Positions 26,246 through 38,411 of a DNA stretch of 64,000 nt are shown here, in pieces (the first letter of the stretch is position 1; each line of letters opens with the position of its first letter). Below the pieces are notes generated by a model that saw only the letters and a program-made list of their open reading frames with translations, was not told the origin of the DNA and did not search any database. A program made the position numbers and the translations under genes. The DNA is taken from the NCBI RefSeq assembly GCF_901709675.1, contig NC_051095.1, positions 22,664,456 to 22,728,455 on the forward strand. Reading direction: 5' to 3'. Source of the stretch: Syngnathus acus. Taxonomy: Eukaryota > Chordata > Actinopteri > Syngnathiformes > Syngnathidae.

Positions 26246-26253
26246 CTCTAGAT

Positions 26254-26582
26254 CTTGTGAGAAAACATGGAAAATCAATGGACCATTACATAAAGCTCAT
26301 AAAATACCCTCAAAAGTTTCACTGACAAATAAATTATTCAAACAGTGCTGACAAAACATGTTAGCTCAAGATTGACAACATTCCACAGTCAATGTTAATC
26401 TAAAAAACTTTTTGCAATATAAAATACTCAACTTCATACTCAATTGTGGATGTTAAAGTTCCTTCAAAAAATCAGAATTCATAAAGTTAAGCATTGTGCT
26501 TTACAGCCCAGCAACTGTACTTCATCTCCAATGAAGGACAGCATTCTATTGTGATAACTGACATTCAAGTGGTGTCTTGTGC
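26254..26582. other. No feature recognised
   Basis: Short AT-rich spacer between a MITE and an inverted SINE. Confidence 0.5.
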
Positions 26583-26703
26583 AACCCACACAAGCACGGG
26601 GGGGCATGCAAACTCCACACAGGAAGGCGGGAGCCGAAATCCAACCCACGACCTCTGCACTGTGAGGCGGATGTGCTAACCAGTCAGTCAACCAGTGTGC
26701 TGT
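26583..26703 (-). mobile_element. SINE head and start of core, inverted
   Basis: Read on the minus strand, it starts with 'ctggttagcacatccgcctc' and a B-box-like ggttggatttc, followed by 'gtgtggagtttgcatg' and a C run. It is truncated at 'gtgcttgtgtggg'. It abuts an AAT microsatellite on its 5' side. Confidence 0.75.
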
Positions 26704-26705
26704 CA

Positions 26706-26910
26706 GTAATAATAATAATCATAATAATAATAATAATAATAATTTACTATTTTTACTTTATGATTTTTTTTTTATTTCAAAACAATGTCATTAAAATAAC
26801 GGAATCCCCTGCTAAAGTGTTCAAATGATCCAATGGATCCACTTTGGGCTGACAGAGATATCTATTGTAATCTTATTTTAATAATAATAATAATAAAATT
26901 AATAATAAAT
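26706..26910. repeat. (AAT)n microsatellites
   Basis: Two ATA/AAT trinucleotide tracts, at about 26706-26746 and 26878-26910, with AT-rich sequence between them. Confidence 0.93.
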
Positions 26911-27109
26911 AAAAAGGCCCAGAGGTGATCATAACATTTAATTAAGTTAAACACACCTATCAGTTCCTCCCAAAAGTATCTCAAAAAAGTCAACAGGAAC
27001 ACAACAAAGAACAAATAAATACAATTAAAAAAGAAACAAGCATAAATTGGAGGAGGGCCCTTGCATCTCAAAGCCAATACACATACATACGTATAAGCAT
27101 TCCCCCCCT
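26911..27109. other. No feature recognised
   Basis: AT-rich spacer leading into a CA repeat. Confidence 0.5.
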
Positions 27110-27147
27110 CCACACACACACACCCACACACACACACACACACACAA
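27110..27147. repeat. (CA)n microsatellite
   Basis: CA tract with a single CCCA interruption. Confidence 0.95.
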
Positions 27148-27477
27148 CCGCTTTCATGCCAAAAGGAGGAGGGTACTCATCACAGATGACATTGAATGAC
27201 TAGGAATAAAACGGAGCTTGGCAGATGTAACAAGAGCAACAGTCAGCTCACAAGGTGAAGAACAGCCACTGAACTCAATAGTCTCCTCCAACAATTAGGG
27301 GAAAAAAAGGAAAGGACTGGAAAAAAGGTCGGCAGTCTCTTGCAACAATTGTCTTTGTTTGCCTGTTATTGTTGTTCCAGCAGACTAAGACCATCCACCT
27401 AAACCCTCCATAGACCAAGCAAGTCAACAAAACTGCTACTATGAGGTGTAGGTACGCCCATCAATACATCCAAGAGA

Positions 27478-28025
27478 CATGGTCACTCCAGCGTGTCCTG
27501 TGTTATCTCAACTGGAGGGACCTGCGTGGAACGTCTTACCAGGGAGGCGTCCAGGAGGTATCCTAATCAGATACCCGGGCCACCTTATCTGGCTCCTCTC
27601 AACATGGAGGAGCAGTGGCTCGACTCTGAGTCTCTCACAGATGACTGAACCTTCTCACCCTACATCTAAGGGAGAGACCAGAGAGACCTGCGGAGGGAAC
27701 TAATTCCGGCCGCTTGTATCCGAGAGCTTGTTCTTTCGGTCATGACCCAAAGCTTGTGACCACAGACGAGGGCAAGAATGTAGATCGACCAGCAAATCGA
27801 GAGCTTTGACTTTCAACTCAGCTCCTTCTTCACCACGATAGACCGGTACAGAGGCCGCATCACAGCAGACGCTGCACCGATCTCACGCCCTATTCTACCC
27901 TTACTCGTGAGCAAGACCCCAAGATACTTGAAATCCTTCATTTGGGGCAAGATCCCATCCCGGGAAGAACATTCCACCTTTTTCCGACTGAGGATCAGGG
28001 TCTCAGATATGGAGGTGCAACACAA
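27478..28025 (-). pseudogene. Decayed LINE ORF2 C-terminal region (family C), copy 2
   Basis: On the minus strand, 28025-27813 encodes LSRKKVECSSRDGILPQMKD, FKYLGVLLTSKGR and IGAASAVMRPLYRSIVVKK, the region after the RT palm in many fish LINEs. Continuing to 27478 the same strand still reads as a related but frameshifted C-terminus, with blocks equivalent to 'GHLIRMP'. It is an independent fragment, not the continuation of the copy at 24-25.3 kb: on this strand the C-terminal part lies upstream of that copy's endonuclease. No catalytic FADD/YADD motif is present. Assignment to the same family as copy 1 is by overall style and is uncertain. Confidence 0.7.
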
Positions 28026-28544
28026 AGGTCACTAAATCTGACTACTCTCAACGCCGCCAAACTTTAACATCAGTGATACAGGGAGTAAAGCGCTCTAATC
28101 AGTGGGTTCGATACCTCGTACTAGAGAAGCAGCCCTCACAATTTCACACAGATTCCTTTTTTAGAGCAACCCAGGAGGCTCTGATCGCAGTGGTCATGAA
28201 AGAGAGGTGCCAGCAGGATTTTCTTTTGAACCGCACCATGTCTCACTCAATCCTTCTCGAGGATCAGGTTGTGATGTCACAAAATTCGGACAGACGCATA
28301 TGTGATTGTGTGGATCCTTTGAATTCATTCAGGTTGTCTTCGTAAAACTTGATGATGGTGGAAAGCAGCTCAAACCCAAATTGGAGGCATTGAGAAATGA
28401 ACTAGAGTAGGTTTAGTTTTTTTTTTAAAGTCTGCAATGTTTGAAATATATTCTTAGGTGGCATGTCTAAAATAGTTTACAATTCACATTTGAATAGAAT
28501 TCTGTGTACAGTGTACAATGTACATGTCTAATATTTTGTGCCAA
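28026..28544. other. No feature recognised
   Basis: Open frame 28073-28345 has no known domain. A short T run lies near 28420. Confidence 0.5.
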
Positions 28545-28800
28545 CTGTTCTGTGTGTCTTTCTCTGTCACACCAACCACCTGCATGTTCTCCCGCACCAC
28601 ATCCATAAACCTCCTCTTTGGCCTCCCTCTTTCTCCTCCTGCCTGGTGGCTCCATCCTCAGCACCTTTCTCCCAATTTACCCCGGGTCCCTCCTCAGCAC
28701 GTCTAAAACATCTCAATCTCACCTCAGGTCATTTCATTTTCCTGCTAGAGTTTTGGCCTTCACCACTCTGTCTATAAAACGTTTCTTTGTTATGTTGTCT
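28545..28800 (-). pseudogene. LINE ORF2 extreme C-terminus (family D), copy 1
   Basis: The minus strand encodes MLRMEPPGRRRK followed by a frameshift into the usual 'RPKRRFMDVV' type sequence. This is the tail of a common fish non-LTR retrotransposon protein. A longer copy of the same region occurs at 56790-57850. Only the terminal region survives. Confidence 0.7.
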
Positions 28801-28879
28801 GATGTGGCACATCCTGATTCATGCTTATGAGTTGACCTTCACTTTCTTCGATCACGATGGCCATGTCCGCACTTGTCCT

Positions 28880-29336
28880 AAGTGAAGCTCCGCGCTATGA
28901 GCGCTCATTGCTGCTGTCGCACGGCGGTGCAGTTTTCCTTCATGCTTGGCAGTCATGTCACCCCTCTCGCTCTGCTGGCCGACAGATGCGCCCTAAATGC
29001 TAGACGTCGCCAATTCGGAACTGCGATGCTAATCCGCGCTGATCGCCACCAACTGTCCCGTGTGACCCGCTGATTAAGGCGTGTGTATTGACGGCGTACG
29101 CCGGTCATTCTTCACAATTTTGTCGGCTTTGAGACACCCAAGCTTGCCACCTGATTCCCGTTTGCCTGATCCGCTCTGTACCAATACGTCTGGCTGGTTG
29201 TCTGCCTTGACACACGCACGCCTACCACCTGATTCCCGTTTGCCTGATGTGCTGGCGTTCCAGTCTCCCTTTTCCCCTTTTCGCACCCTAAATAAACAGC
29301 CCGTGTTGCATATGGTTGTCCTGCCTTGTTCGTGAC
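28880..29336 (+). mobile_element. Gypsy-type LTR 3' portion, probable solo LTR relic
   Basis: The region is GC/CpG-rich against AT-rich flanks. It has a block 'ccacctgattcccgtttgcc' repeated at 29148 and 29225, then an AATAAA at about 29292 and ends 'gccttgttcgtgaca', the CA-terminated end expected of an LTR. A similar 3' end occurs at 47700-47747. The left boundary and target duplication could not be fixed, so the extent is approximate. No internal retroelement coding region is adjacent. Confidence 0.45.
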
Positions 29337-31035
29337 ACCCTGGCTGTTGCGCACATTGCTCAGAGGCACGCCCCGCGCTATCAGTGTGTATTTAAACCCC
29401 ATTCTCCCGTCACTTATAAATCCGCGAAGTAGCGCATTCATGAAAGGTGAAGCGCAAAGTGGCGAGGGATGTTTCTAATGATATTTATGTGTCATAAATA
29501 AGGAATCCACTTGAATCCATTTTAGAGCTCACATGCCCTTTCCTGACAGAGTTGTAGTCTCTGTAAAAAAGGGGTGTTACATAATGGGAGTAACACAAAG
29601 AGAAAGACAAAGTATGTGTAAGACAAAGGGAATGAGGTCGAAAGATATATTGCGGAGGCAAATCGAGAAGTGTAATGGCGAAGCTGTCTCTCTCAGCTCT
29701 GGGACCGGGTCATGTCAGTCTGATCTCATTATCCAGCACTTAGTCCTTGAACAAACAGCCAGTGGCCTCCTTACTTCCCTTCATCTCTCCATCTCTCCCT
29801 CACTTCATCCTTTCCTAACAACTAGCGCTGCTCATGTCCTAACAACTCGTTTGGCTCACTTACCGTCTAATGACTGCCACTCCTTATAGCATGCGTTTCA
29901 AATCCCATTTATCTCCACTATTGTAGGCTCACATTCAGACCGTTCTTTATCTAATGCCCTAAGAGAGCACAGTGGAGAGGGAGAGAAAGTGGAAGAGTGA
30001 GAGTAGACGAGTCGGTTAGCTAAAGGAAGACGCTGGGATGGCAGCAAGAGACCTTCGCTCTTTTATTCGTCACAGAGGTAATATCACTCCCAGGTGCATC
30101 AATCAATCTCGTATCCTCTAAATAGTTAATTTCCTTCCTCACTTTATTTAGTGCGAGATCATATGAACCAGGATGTATTTCTCTATTCTTTGCTTCCAAG
30201 TCATCCACTTTCACGTTTCTCCTTCACTCCGTTCCCTGTCCCCGTTTCCTCTCCGTCTTTGTCCTGAGCGTTAATGTGTTTGATGGAGGTCTTTCACCCG
30301 GCAAGCACCATTACAGTCATTTCCTCCTTAATGTGAATGAAGGCAATCCATTATTTATCTCAGACTTGCTCATTACTCCCGAGTCCATACCCACCTAAAC
30401 TTTCAGACACTCATCCAAATGGTTTTATTCTTGCCACAGTAGTTCATATTGGTGTGCATCACATGGTGGTTGCATGTAATGGGGAAGTTTTTAATCAGAG
30501 ATTGTGACTTGCTAAGAAGCTCACGACGTCAAATGAAAAGACCAGTTTCAGATTTCTCAGAATTTTTTTGTCTTTCATTTATAGAGTAGTCAAATATGCA
30601 AGTTATACTGTTATGGCTGTGAAAGATAAAAAATATTTGTTTAGAGTAATGTGTTCATTCCCAGTCATTTGGAGAGCTTTTAGCTTTGCATAGTGAGAGT
30701 TGTTTTTGTTTGTTTTTGTTTTTTAACCTTTATGTCTTGAAATACTAAATAACAATAACATTTTAACTGTCAGCCATTTTATCAGCTATTGTTTCACACC
30801 CCACTTTGGATTAGCATTGTAGTGCTCCCAAAATGTTGACAGTGTTCATGGTGTTGGTCAAAGTTGTTACCAAGTTTTATGAAGTCGGGCGCTTACAGCA
30901 CAATTTCATGTAGAAACCAGTGTATTTTTGTTGCCTTTTTTGTTGGAATGCCCCATGAGCATTCTGACCTCCCCCCGAACTCCACAAGTTGTTCTGCCTC
31001 CTCTGAGTTAAGACCACTTTTTCACAACCTTTATT
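29337..31035. other. No gene; one Cgcgaag-type repeat fragment
   Basis: At 29418-29440 'atccgcgaagtag' is the reverse complement of the 'ctacttcgcggat' repeat seen whole-left at 48557. Open frames 29533-29889 and 30020-30214 show no domain. The rest looks unique. Confidence 0.45.
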
Positions 31036-31600
31036 AAAGTCAAAGTCAAAAGTCAAAGTCTGCTTTATTGTCAATTTCCTCACATGCCAAGACACACAAA
31101 GAAATCGAAATTACGTTCCCACTATCCCACGGTGACAAGACATAGTACACAATATACATACAAGTAAACAACACAAAAAAAAAAACCCAAAAAAACCAAG
31201 AAGGCACAAACAATGAATAAATAAGAGTGATGAATAAATAATAAATAAACAAATAACATAATAGATAAGAGGAGCAAAAATGGAGCAAGTGTGCATACAG
31301 CAGACAGTCAGAATATAGCGCAAAAGTACAGGACGCTACGCAGAAGGGGGGACAGAGTTCAGGATCCTAACAGCCTGGAGTATGAAGCTGTTGGTGAGTC
31401 TGGTGGTGCGGGAGTGCAGGCTCCTGTACCTCTTCCCAGAGGGCAGAAGATCAAACAAAGAGTGAGCGGGGTGACTCACATCACTCACAATCGTGGTCGC
31501 CTTGCGGGTGAGATGGGAGGTGTAAATGTCCTTCAGGGAGGGGAGTGAAGCACCAATAATCTTACCAGCCGTGTTCACTATGCGCTGCAGGGCCTTCATG
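31036..31600 (-). pseudogene. LINE family E, copy 2: RT C-terminus and 3' UTR
   Basis: On the minus strand, 31599-31336 encodes MKALQRIVNTAGKIIGASLP, SHLTRKATTIVSDVSHPAHS, FDLLPSGKRYRSLHSRTTRL and NSFILQAVRILNSVPP. This is the C-terminal tail of a Jockey-like LINE ORF2. The 3' UTR follows toward lower coordinates and ends in short GACTTTGACTTT repeats at about 31038-31062, the simple-repeat 3' tail typical of such LINEs. The 5' part of the element is missing, as expected for abortive reverse transcription. It is closely related to the plus-strand copy at 6228 and retains a longer protein. Confidence 0.82.
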
Positions 31601-34036
31601 TTGTATTAAACCAAGGCATATTAGATTTGAAAAATGTCCTGGCACCCCACCAGATAAAAATGTCAACAAAAAGTGTGAATACTAACATAGGGATGACCTC
31701 ATTTTAATTTACTCCCATATTAACCAACTGGACCTGTTAATTGATGAAGACAAAGATGATATAATCGGATAGAAGCATTTTGGAAAGTTGAGTCTATTTT
31801 AACTGACCACCCTCAAGCCTAACTATTTCCAAACCTGTTCCATTTCAAAATCAGTGAAAAATAAACTCTAAAGTTGGCCAAAAGATCGAAAAAAAACTTC
31901 AACAAAATGTAACAATCCAAGGAAATTCAAGAACAGATGAAAAAAAAATGTACTCAACATCTGTCAATCTGGAATGGGTTACAGAAATTACCTAAAAAGC
32001 AAGTGGCTACTCTTGCAGAATGTCACGAAGGAACTCAGAACATTATCAAGAGAATTGTAGGCCTCTCTCACCTATGTTTAAGTCAGTAAATTTTGGGACA
32101 ATCTCAGTGAAACTGGATAATTTTGCAAAGACCACTAATCTTACACTGTAAAAAAATCATTTGTGTAAGACTTACAGCATCATAGCATGCATGCCTGAGC
32201 ACCCTAACTCCGATTGGGAATCATTGGTTGACCCCTAAATATACCCCAAAATTATTATCCCTAAACAAGCTTATACAATTTAAAACTCATATGACATTTC
32301 CCACTTATCGTGCTAAGTCAACTCTCTTTATATTTACCTTTTTATATCTACCTTTTAGCTATGTTAAAATGCTGATTCCTTAGCCAAAATTTTCCTCCAT
32401 TCACTCATCTTGGAGCATTCAAAATGATCACTGTAGGTACCGCATCTACTCGGGTGTTCAAATCCGTTAGGGGTTTTAACACTTGTTAACTTTTTTGATG
32501 ACGTCACGGTATATGAATTGCTGGAAGGACAGTATAGTGACGTTTAAGATGTTTTGCAGAAATGGGATTGTAGTTCAAACAAGGACGATTTTTGTGAAGA
32601 AAACTTCTAAAGATGTCACACGCTCGTCACTCTTTGAACGCACCTCGAGTCTTCTGACAAACGTGTGTGAGTACATTATTCCAAATCCCACCACATAAGC
32701 ATATCAGTGATGGCATGCCAAAAGGAATACTTGTCAACCACAAAGCTAGAAAAGAAATTATATTTATGACACATTTGTTGGTTGTTCAGTACAATATAAG
32801 TCCAAAACAAGTATTAAAAAGTGTACAACAGAAAAAAAAGAAAAGGGTATGACAATTGGAAAGTGAGTTGTTTGACACTATTGCAAGGTGACTTCACAAC
32901 AACCTGCAACCTCCACTTCAGGAATTATTTCAAACTCTGCGCCTTCTAATTGTCATTAGTCAATTGTCAATGGTAAGGCTGAGTGTTTTATATATATATT
33001 TTTTATGAGCTTTATCAAAACAAAATATGTTAAACTGAGTTTTCCTGTAAGTACAGAAATACACATGCAGAGCAGTGTCTGGCATCAACTCATGCATGAA
33101 TGTCAGATTAGGGGGCACACACATTGAGGGTTTTGTTGTTTTTGCAAAGGAGCACCTAAGCAAAGTAACATTCCAGCATTCAGTGTCAGATTCCATAATG
33201 TGGTCCATGCTGGCTGAGTTAAAAAAAAGTAACAGAGACATTTATTTCATTGATGCAATCTAAACTGCTGGGTTCTCGGAAGCAGAGTGACGTCTATCCT
33301 GAAGTAGCACTTAAACCTGGTTTGAACTGTTATAGAACCAACTGTGAACTGCACTGCAACAAGAAACTTGTCCTCACAACCATGCATCACAGATGAGTCA
33401 CAATAACTTTGCTCTATGTATGTCTATAATGGGTGAGGTCCATTTATGGAGGAAGTTAATAGCCGTTTAGGATGTCAGCTTCACTCCAATATATTTTCAG
33501 ATTTCCCGGAGTAGCTGCGATTATGGAGAGTAATTCCATGCCAAATAAAGCTGCTACATTACAAGACATATATCTATATTTGCAGACAGGAAAATCAATA
33601 ACTTCAGTGATGGAAATAAGTCATCACGATAGGGCAGAATGGGTGCAGCCATGCATAATGATGGTGGTGATGGTGGTGGTGGGGGGGGATAACCGTTGCA
33701 ATCATGCAAAAATGTCTATTAACTTTTTAAAAATGCTTTCAAAAGCTTTTAAGAATGTTCTTTTCTTTCATCATAAAGGAGAGCCCACGTGACATTCTTT
33801 GGAACAACACTATATAACCATTGTTACTTGCCACATTTTGGACAAGGATCCATCTCCTTACACTTACTATTATATCTACCATGTTCATGAACAACCCCCA
33901 ACCCTTCACACCCTACACATCGCCCATCTCAATGCTTGCAAAGATGCAGCCACACCTGATCCTCCCACTGTTACTTGTACGTGACATGTGCAGTAGCAGA
34001 GTTCCACAAAGCATTGTACCAACACATGCACGCAAG
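31601..34036. other. No gene recognised
   Basis: Mostly AT-rich unique-looking DNA. There is a GGT/GGG-rich stretch at 33660-33690. Open frames at 32483-32698, 33472-33792 and 33821-34183 lack recognisable domains, and the last is translated CA repeat. Confidence 0.5.
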
Positions 34037-34106
34037 AACAAGCACACACGTACACACACGCGCGCGCACACACACACGTGCGCACACACATACACACACA
34101 TACACA
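34037..34106. repeat. (CA)n/(CG)n microsatellite
   Basis: CA tract containing a short CGCGCG stretch, an alternating purine-pyrimidine run. Confidence 0.95.
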
Positions 34107-34540
34107 ATCTGTCCTGTCAGGACAGCCTCAGTCACAGTCTCTACCCCTGTCTGGTGCTGAGGTGCACGCACACAGCAAATTAATCCCTATGCACATAGTG
34201 CTCGTGTCAAAAGTAGTTTTATGCTGGGTAGATATTTTGGTGACATTTGAGAAAGACAGACACACTTTTGAAAGCCATAATAGTCAGAAATAACATACCG
34301 GGTGGGAATAATGGAGAGCGGCAGGCATAATCAATGGAGAGATTTAAGGAAGAAGAAAAAGAGGATAAAACATGCAGGCTAATGAAGGGTAAACGAAAGG
34401 ACACAAATAAAGAAGCTAATGAGACAGATGCATCAACCTACTATGACCTTTCCCTCTTTATCTAATCATGCATGCCTTAATGTTTTTTTTTAAATACACT
34501 ACTGCCTAACATAATAGTTTTGCTGTTGTTCAAGGCCCTG
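34107..34540. other. No feature recognised
   Basis: Spacer between two CA repeats. No domain-bearing open frame. Confidence 0.5.
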
Positions 34541-34668
34541 ACACACACACGCACACATGCACACGCACGCACACACACACACACACACATGCACGTTCAT
34601 ACGCACACACACACGCGTACACACACACACGCATGCACGTTCATACCCACAAACATACACAAGCACAC
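34541..34668. repeat. (CA)n microsatellite, compound
   Basis: CA tract with GCAC/ATGCACG interruptions. A sub-block 'gcacgttcatac' is repeated at 34590 and 34635, indicating internal duplication. Confidence 0.95.
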
Positions 34669-34941
34669 TACTGGAAAACAATTACAACTGGAAAGTAAAA
34701 CCATTTGCTCTTGACCTTCAGAATAAAAGCATGCACTTTTTGGCCCAAATTTAGTTTGAGTGTGACTGCTAAAAAACACTATTTAGCCAAATAAAGTGTG
34801 GTAAAACTGATACTATACTGGAGTGCTTTTTAATTTCAAGGTATGCCTTTTGTCTGGTTTTTATGATGTTGCCTGAACTTGCCTGCATTGCAGAGATGAG
34901 TGGGCGACTTGTTATTGCCTTAACAGTTATTTAAGCGTACG
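34669..34941. other. No feature recognised
   Basis: Unique-looking spacer between microsatellites. Confidence 0.5.
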
Positions 34942-34942
34942 C

Positions 34943-34973
<31 letters not shown>

Positions 34974-35044
34974 CGTGCGTGTGCGTGTATGTGCATGTGT
35001 GTATATATATCTATCTATATATCTCTATATATATATATATATAC

Positions 35045-35117
<73 letters not shown>

Positions 35118-35155
35118 GAGATATATATAATGTATGTATATATAATGTATATATA
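34942..35155. repeat. (GT)n then (TA)n compound microsatellite, about 210 bp
   Basis: A GT/GC tract to about 34998 passes directly into a long TA tract with TATCTA and GTATATAT variants. Being polymorphic and self-complementary, it is a plausible assembly weak point. Confidence 0.97.
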
Positions 35156-35212
35156 ATTTTTATTTTTTTATTATTTATTGCCGTTCAAAAGTTTGGGGTC
35201 ACTTGGAAATGT

Positions 35213-35575
35213 CCCATCCATCCATTTTCCGCTTGTCCCCCACACAGTTCAGAGGGTGCGGGTACGATTCCACCTCCAGGCCTCCCTGTGTGCAGTTTGC
35301 ATGTTCTCCCCATACCTGCATGGGTTTAGTCCAGGCAGTCCGGTTTCCTCCCACATCCCAAAAACATGCATGGTAGGCTGATTGAGCTCTCCAAATTTGG
35401 CGTAGGTGTGAGTGCGAGTGCGGATGGTTGTTCGTTTATGTGTGCTCTGCGATTCGCGGGCAACCGGTTCATGGTGTCCCCTGCCTACTGCCCAATGGCT
35501 GCTGGGATAGGCTCCAGCACGCCCGCAACCCCCGTGGGGACAAACAGTATAGAAAATGGATGGATTGATGGATGG
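35213..35575 (+). mobile_element. V-SINE-like element, nearly full body and tail
   Basis: Includes part of the tRNA-like head with B-box-like ggtacgattcc, the core 'tttgcatgttctcccca', the body 'gtgagtgcgagtgcggatgg' and 'gggataggctccagcacg', and the GGAT-rich tail. The first 25 bases (catccatccattttccgctt) are the reverse complement of a SINE tail, so a tail from another copy in the opposite orientation is fused in front. The A box is not present. Confidence 0.82.
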
Positions 35576-35989
35576 ATCCTCTTCCCCTACGCAGCCATTG
35601 GTATCTATGGTAAATAAATCATCACAAGTCTGCCAATCTATTAGACTCAGTCATCCACAAAGCCTAAGAGTACAATGCTGCCTTAAGATACAAATGTAAC
35701 TTGTACTAAATTTAACAACATATAGCATTACTTGCTTTGAGGCTTAAAGCGTTGATCATTGTGCATTCCTAAAACTTCCAGATCCAAAGTGACAAACTGG
35801 TGATCGCCAACCAGCCTCACATAGTGGTGGTGGATAAACATCAGAGGACAGTTGTGATATCGGTAGAAAAAGGAACACAAGAAGCTGGAGAAATATCAAA
35901 GGCCGAAGGAAGATTTACAGAAAATGTAGCAACATGACCTATTTCAAACACATACTATGAGTTTTCCCTTTCATATGGGCCAGACAACA
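35576..35989. other. No feature recognised
   Basis: AT-rich unique-looking sequence upstream of the mariner relic. It may include more decayed transposase sequence that I cannot align by eye. Confidence 0.45.
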
Positions 35990-36360
35990 GACCAGCACAT
36001 TCACGGACAAATCCTGTGCCATTTACTTCATTAAGTGTGATACAAGAGTTATGGCCAAAAAAACCACTCGTGGCTGCTTCACCATGAAAATGCACAGCTC
36101 ATAAAGACCGTACCTAACTGTTCCTGGTAGAGAAGAACACTGCAGTGCTGCAGTAAGCTTCCTATATTTACCCACTCTCCCTTTCCCAAACTCAAAGGAG
36201 ATTATCAAAAAGACCTGCTTCAAAAATGTGGAACAACATCAAAATGGCAGTGATGACGAAACTGCAGAGAATCTTGAAAGAATCTTTCAAGGAGTGCATG
36301 AAGGCTTGTAAACTGTGTTCGACACCAGTGAGACTACTTTTAAGGAAAAATATGTCGTTT
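35990..36360 (+). pseudogene. Mariner-type transposase remnant
   Basis: In one plus-strand frame the sequence reads WLLHHENAQ and, about 40 residues later with a stop between, FPKLKGD. Mariner transposases have WxLHHDNAPAH, with the second catalytic Asp, and F-K-L-K at this spacing. Here the catalytic Asp is Glu and frames are broken. A further block, KLQRILKESFKECM, resembles the C-terminal F-x-x-C-F region. It is a dead relic. Terminal repeats were not found. The family call rests on short motifs and spacing only. Confidence 0.5.
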
Positions 36361-36669
36361 AGAGTTTAGATTTGATACACATCTTTTGTAACTCAGGTCC
36401 ACAATTTATTATTTTGTTACATACCACACACTTTTAGAAAAAAAAATACAAAATACCAATTGACTCAATCAAGGTACAGAATGTGTCTGACAGTGTGTAC
36501 TTTTATAATGCTCACATGCTGTTGCTTTCACTGCATTCTGCGTCAACAATCAATAAACAAACATTCAAAGAACTACACAGAAAAAAAGAAAATTCTACAA
36601 TAGGTCATTGTTTTGATTTTTTCAGAACATTTCTCAGAAGTATTTCTTAATTATTCAGTACCAAAAAAA
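36361..36669. other. No feature recognised
   Basis: AT-rich spacer. Confidence 0.5.
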
Positions 36670-36787
36670 TCTGTCTATCTGTCTCTATCTGACTAGCTGT
36701 CTATCCGTCTATCCCTCTATTCGTCTATCCCTCTATCTGTCTATTTGTCTGTCCATCTATTCGTGTATCCGTCTAACCATCTATCAA
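36670..36787. repeat. (TCTA/TCTG)n microsatellite
   Basis: Degenerate tetranucleotide repeat of TCTA, TCTG and TCCG units. Confidence 0.95.
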
Positions 36788-37961
36788 GACCTAAACATTG
36801 TGTGTCAACAAACTGGAATTTAAAGAGTAAAGAAAATCAATAAAACACTTTAAATTATTTTAAGTAAAGGAATCTTTATGCAAATATTTGTTTTCTTGTA
36901 TACAAAATAAAAAAAAATGTTCACAGTAATTTATAAAGCCAACAATGACGAGGAAGGAAGGGAGAAAAAATTTGACTCACAGGTATTTAGTGTTGAGCTA
37001 AACGGATGGAGTAATACCAAGAGAAGGATGTATATGACTGTCCCCGGAGATGCACTGGCCTTAATTATGCTGGTGTGGCTCATCAGTCTCGATGCTGGCC
37101 TATGCGCTGTGTTTCATTTGGCCTTGTAGAGAAGAATTATACATTACGGCAGTGTTAGTCCGCAGAATTAGTCTGACAGATTAATGGCAGAACATTGACA
37201 GAACACATTGGCATCCCACAGGGACATGACTACCCAGGGATCCCTGCTCTGACCAATATAAAATTGATGTAGTGAGAAGCACAGCGAAACGAGAACGAGG
37301 AGAAAGATGTCCTCTCAGCTCCATTTTCACAGCTACTGGAAGAAATGTACCTATTAAACTATACTTGCCTAAAATTATTTGAGCCCCAAAGGTTGCAATA
37401 AGGCTAAAACTAAAGAAAAAAATATAAACACAGAGAAAAAAGAAAGAATTGGGAAAGGAGGAAATAGAGATAATGAGAAAAGATGGGGTAATGTAAAAGG
37501 GTGAAGAGAAGGGTTGAAGAGAGGCAAGCAAGTCATGCAGGGACTTGCTAATTGGAACAACAGCAGCAGTGCTCTATTCCTATGTGACTAATCCTATGCC
37601 AGAAAGTATTGTTGGTGACATCCCACAATAAGTGTAGTTCTTCCTAGCTACAGATGTTAAGGATTCTGTCAAAAACCCAGGAGAGGTAGCACTTCATGAC
37701 TTTATCATGGCCCTGTGGAATATGTACTTGACAGAAAAGGAAAATGCTCAAAAATTGGAACAAACAAAGTGTATATCAGTGAGATGGTTCGGTTTTTCGT
37801 CTCAAAAACTTTCATTGAAATAATGAAGCCTGAATATTTCCATATATTCACCATATATTGACAGCCTTATTCCGAAACATTTTTTTCATCCCATAATTAA
37901 CACAAACATATTTCATTTATTTGTGAGCACATTAATAATAATAAAAATTAAAATATACATA
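36788..37961. other. No feature recognised
   Basis: Includes an A/G-rich stretch at 37410-37530. The open frame on the opposite strand there (37181-37531) is low-complexity Phe/Ser/Leu and is not believed. Confidence 0.5.
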
Positions 37962-38411
37962 TACCGTATTGGCCCGAATATAAGACGACCCTGATTATAA
38001 GACAACCCCCTCTTTTTCAAGACTCAAGTTTGAAATATTTTTTATATAGAAAATAATTACAGTACATCTGAAAAAAATGATTATAACAATATATTCGAGG
38101 GAAAAAGCATTATTTTACCTCATTCAAATCATGCAAAAACTGTCTATCACATCTTAATATCCGAACATTTAAATATGTAAACTAAAGTGCAATCACATTT
38201 GTAAACGAAAGGCTTCTGGTTTTTGAAATGTAAATAAACCAATCTACTGTGATAAAACAACACAATTGCAATAACTGCATTAACCATCAAAGTGAAGTCT
38301 AACTGTAACTGTAGTCTTGAAACAAATCTGAATAAGGATTTTTTTCTTTTTCTTCTTCTTTGTGCTACCGCTATTTTTATTTTTATTCTTCGTGACAGGG
38401 GTTCGCTTTGG
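37962..38411. mobile_element. MITE family B, copy 1 (3' end lost)
   Basis: Starts with the intact terminus taccgtattggcccg, then aatataagacgaccc. It matches the family B copy that ends at 60274 over the left arm and interior, through 'gctaccgctatttttatttt' and 'cttcgtgacaggggtt'. The match stops at 38411, where sequence switches to the 3' part of a hAT element. The right terminal repeat of the MITE is missing. Confidence 0.8.

Noticed and set aside
34037-34106. CRISPR-like spaced repeat
   Set aside because: Simple CA/CG microsatellite without unique spacers; a eukaryotic context is evident.
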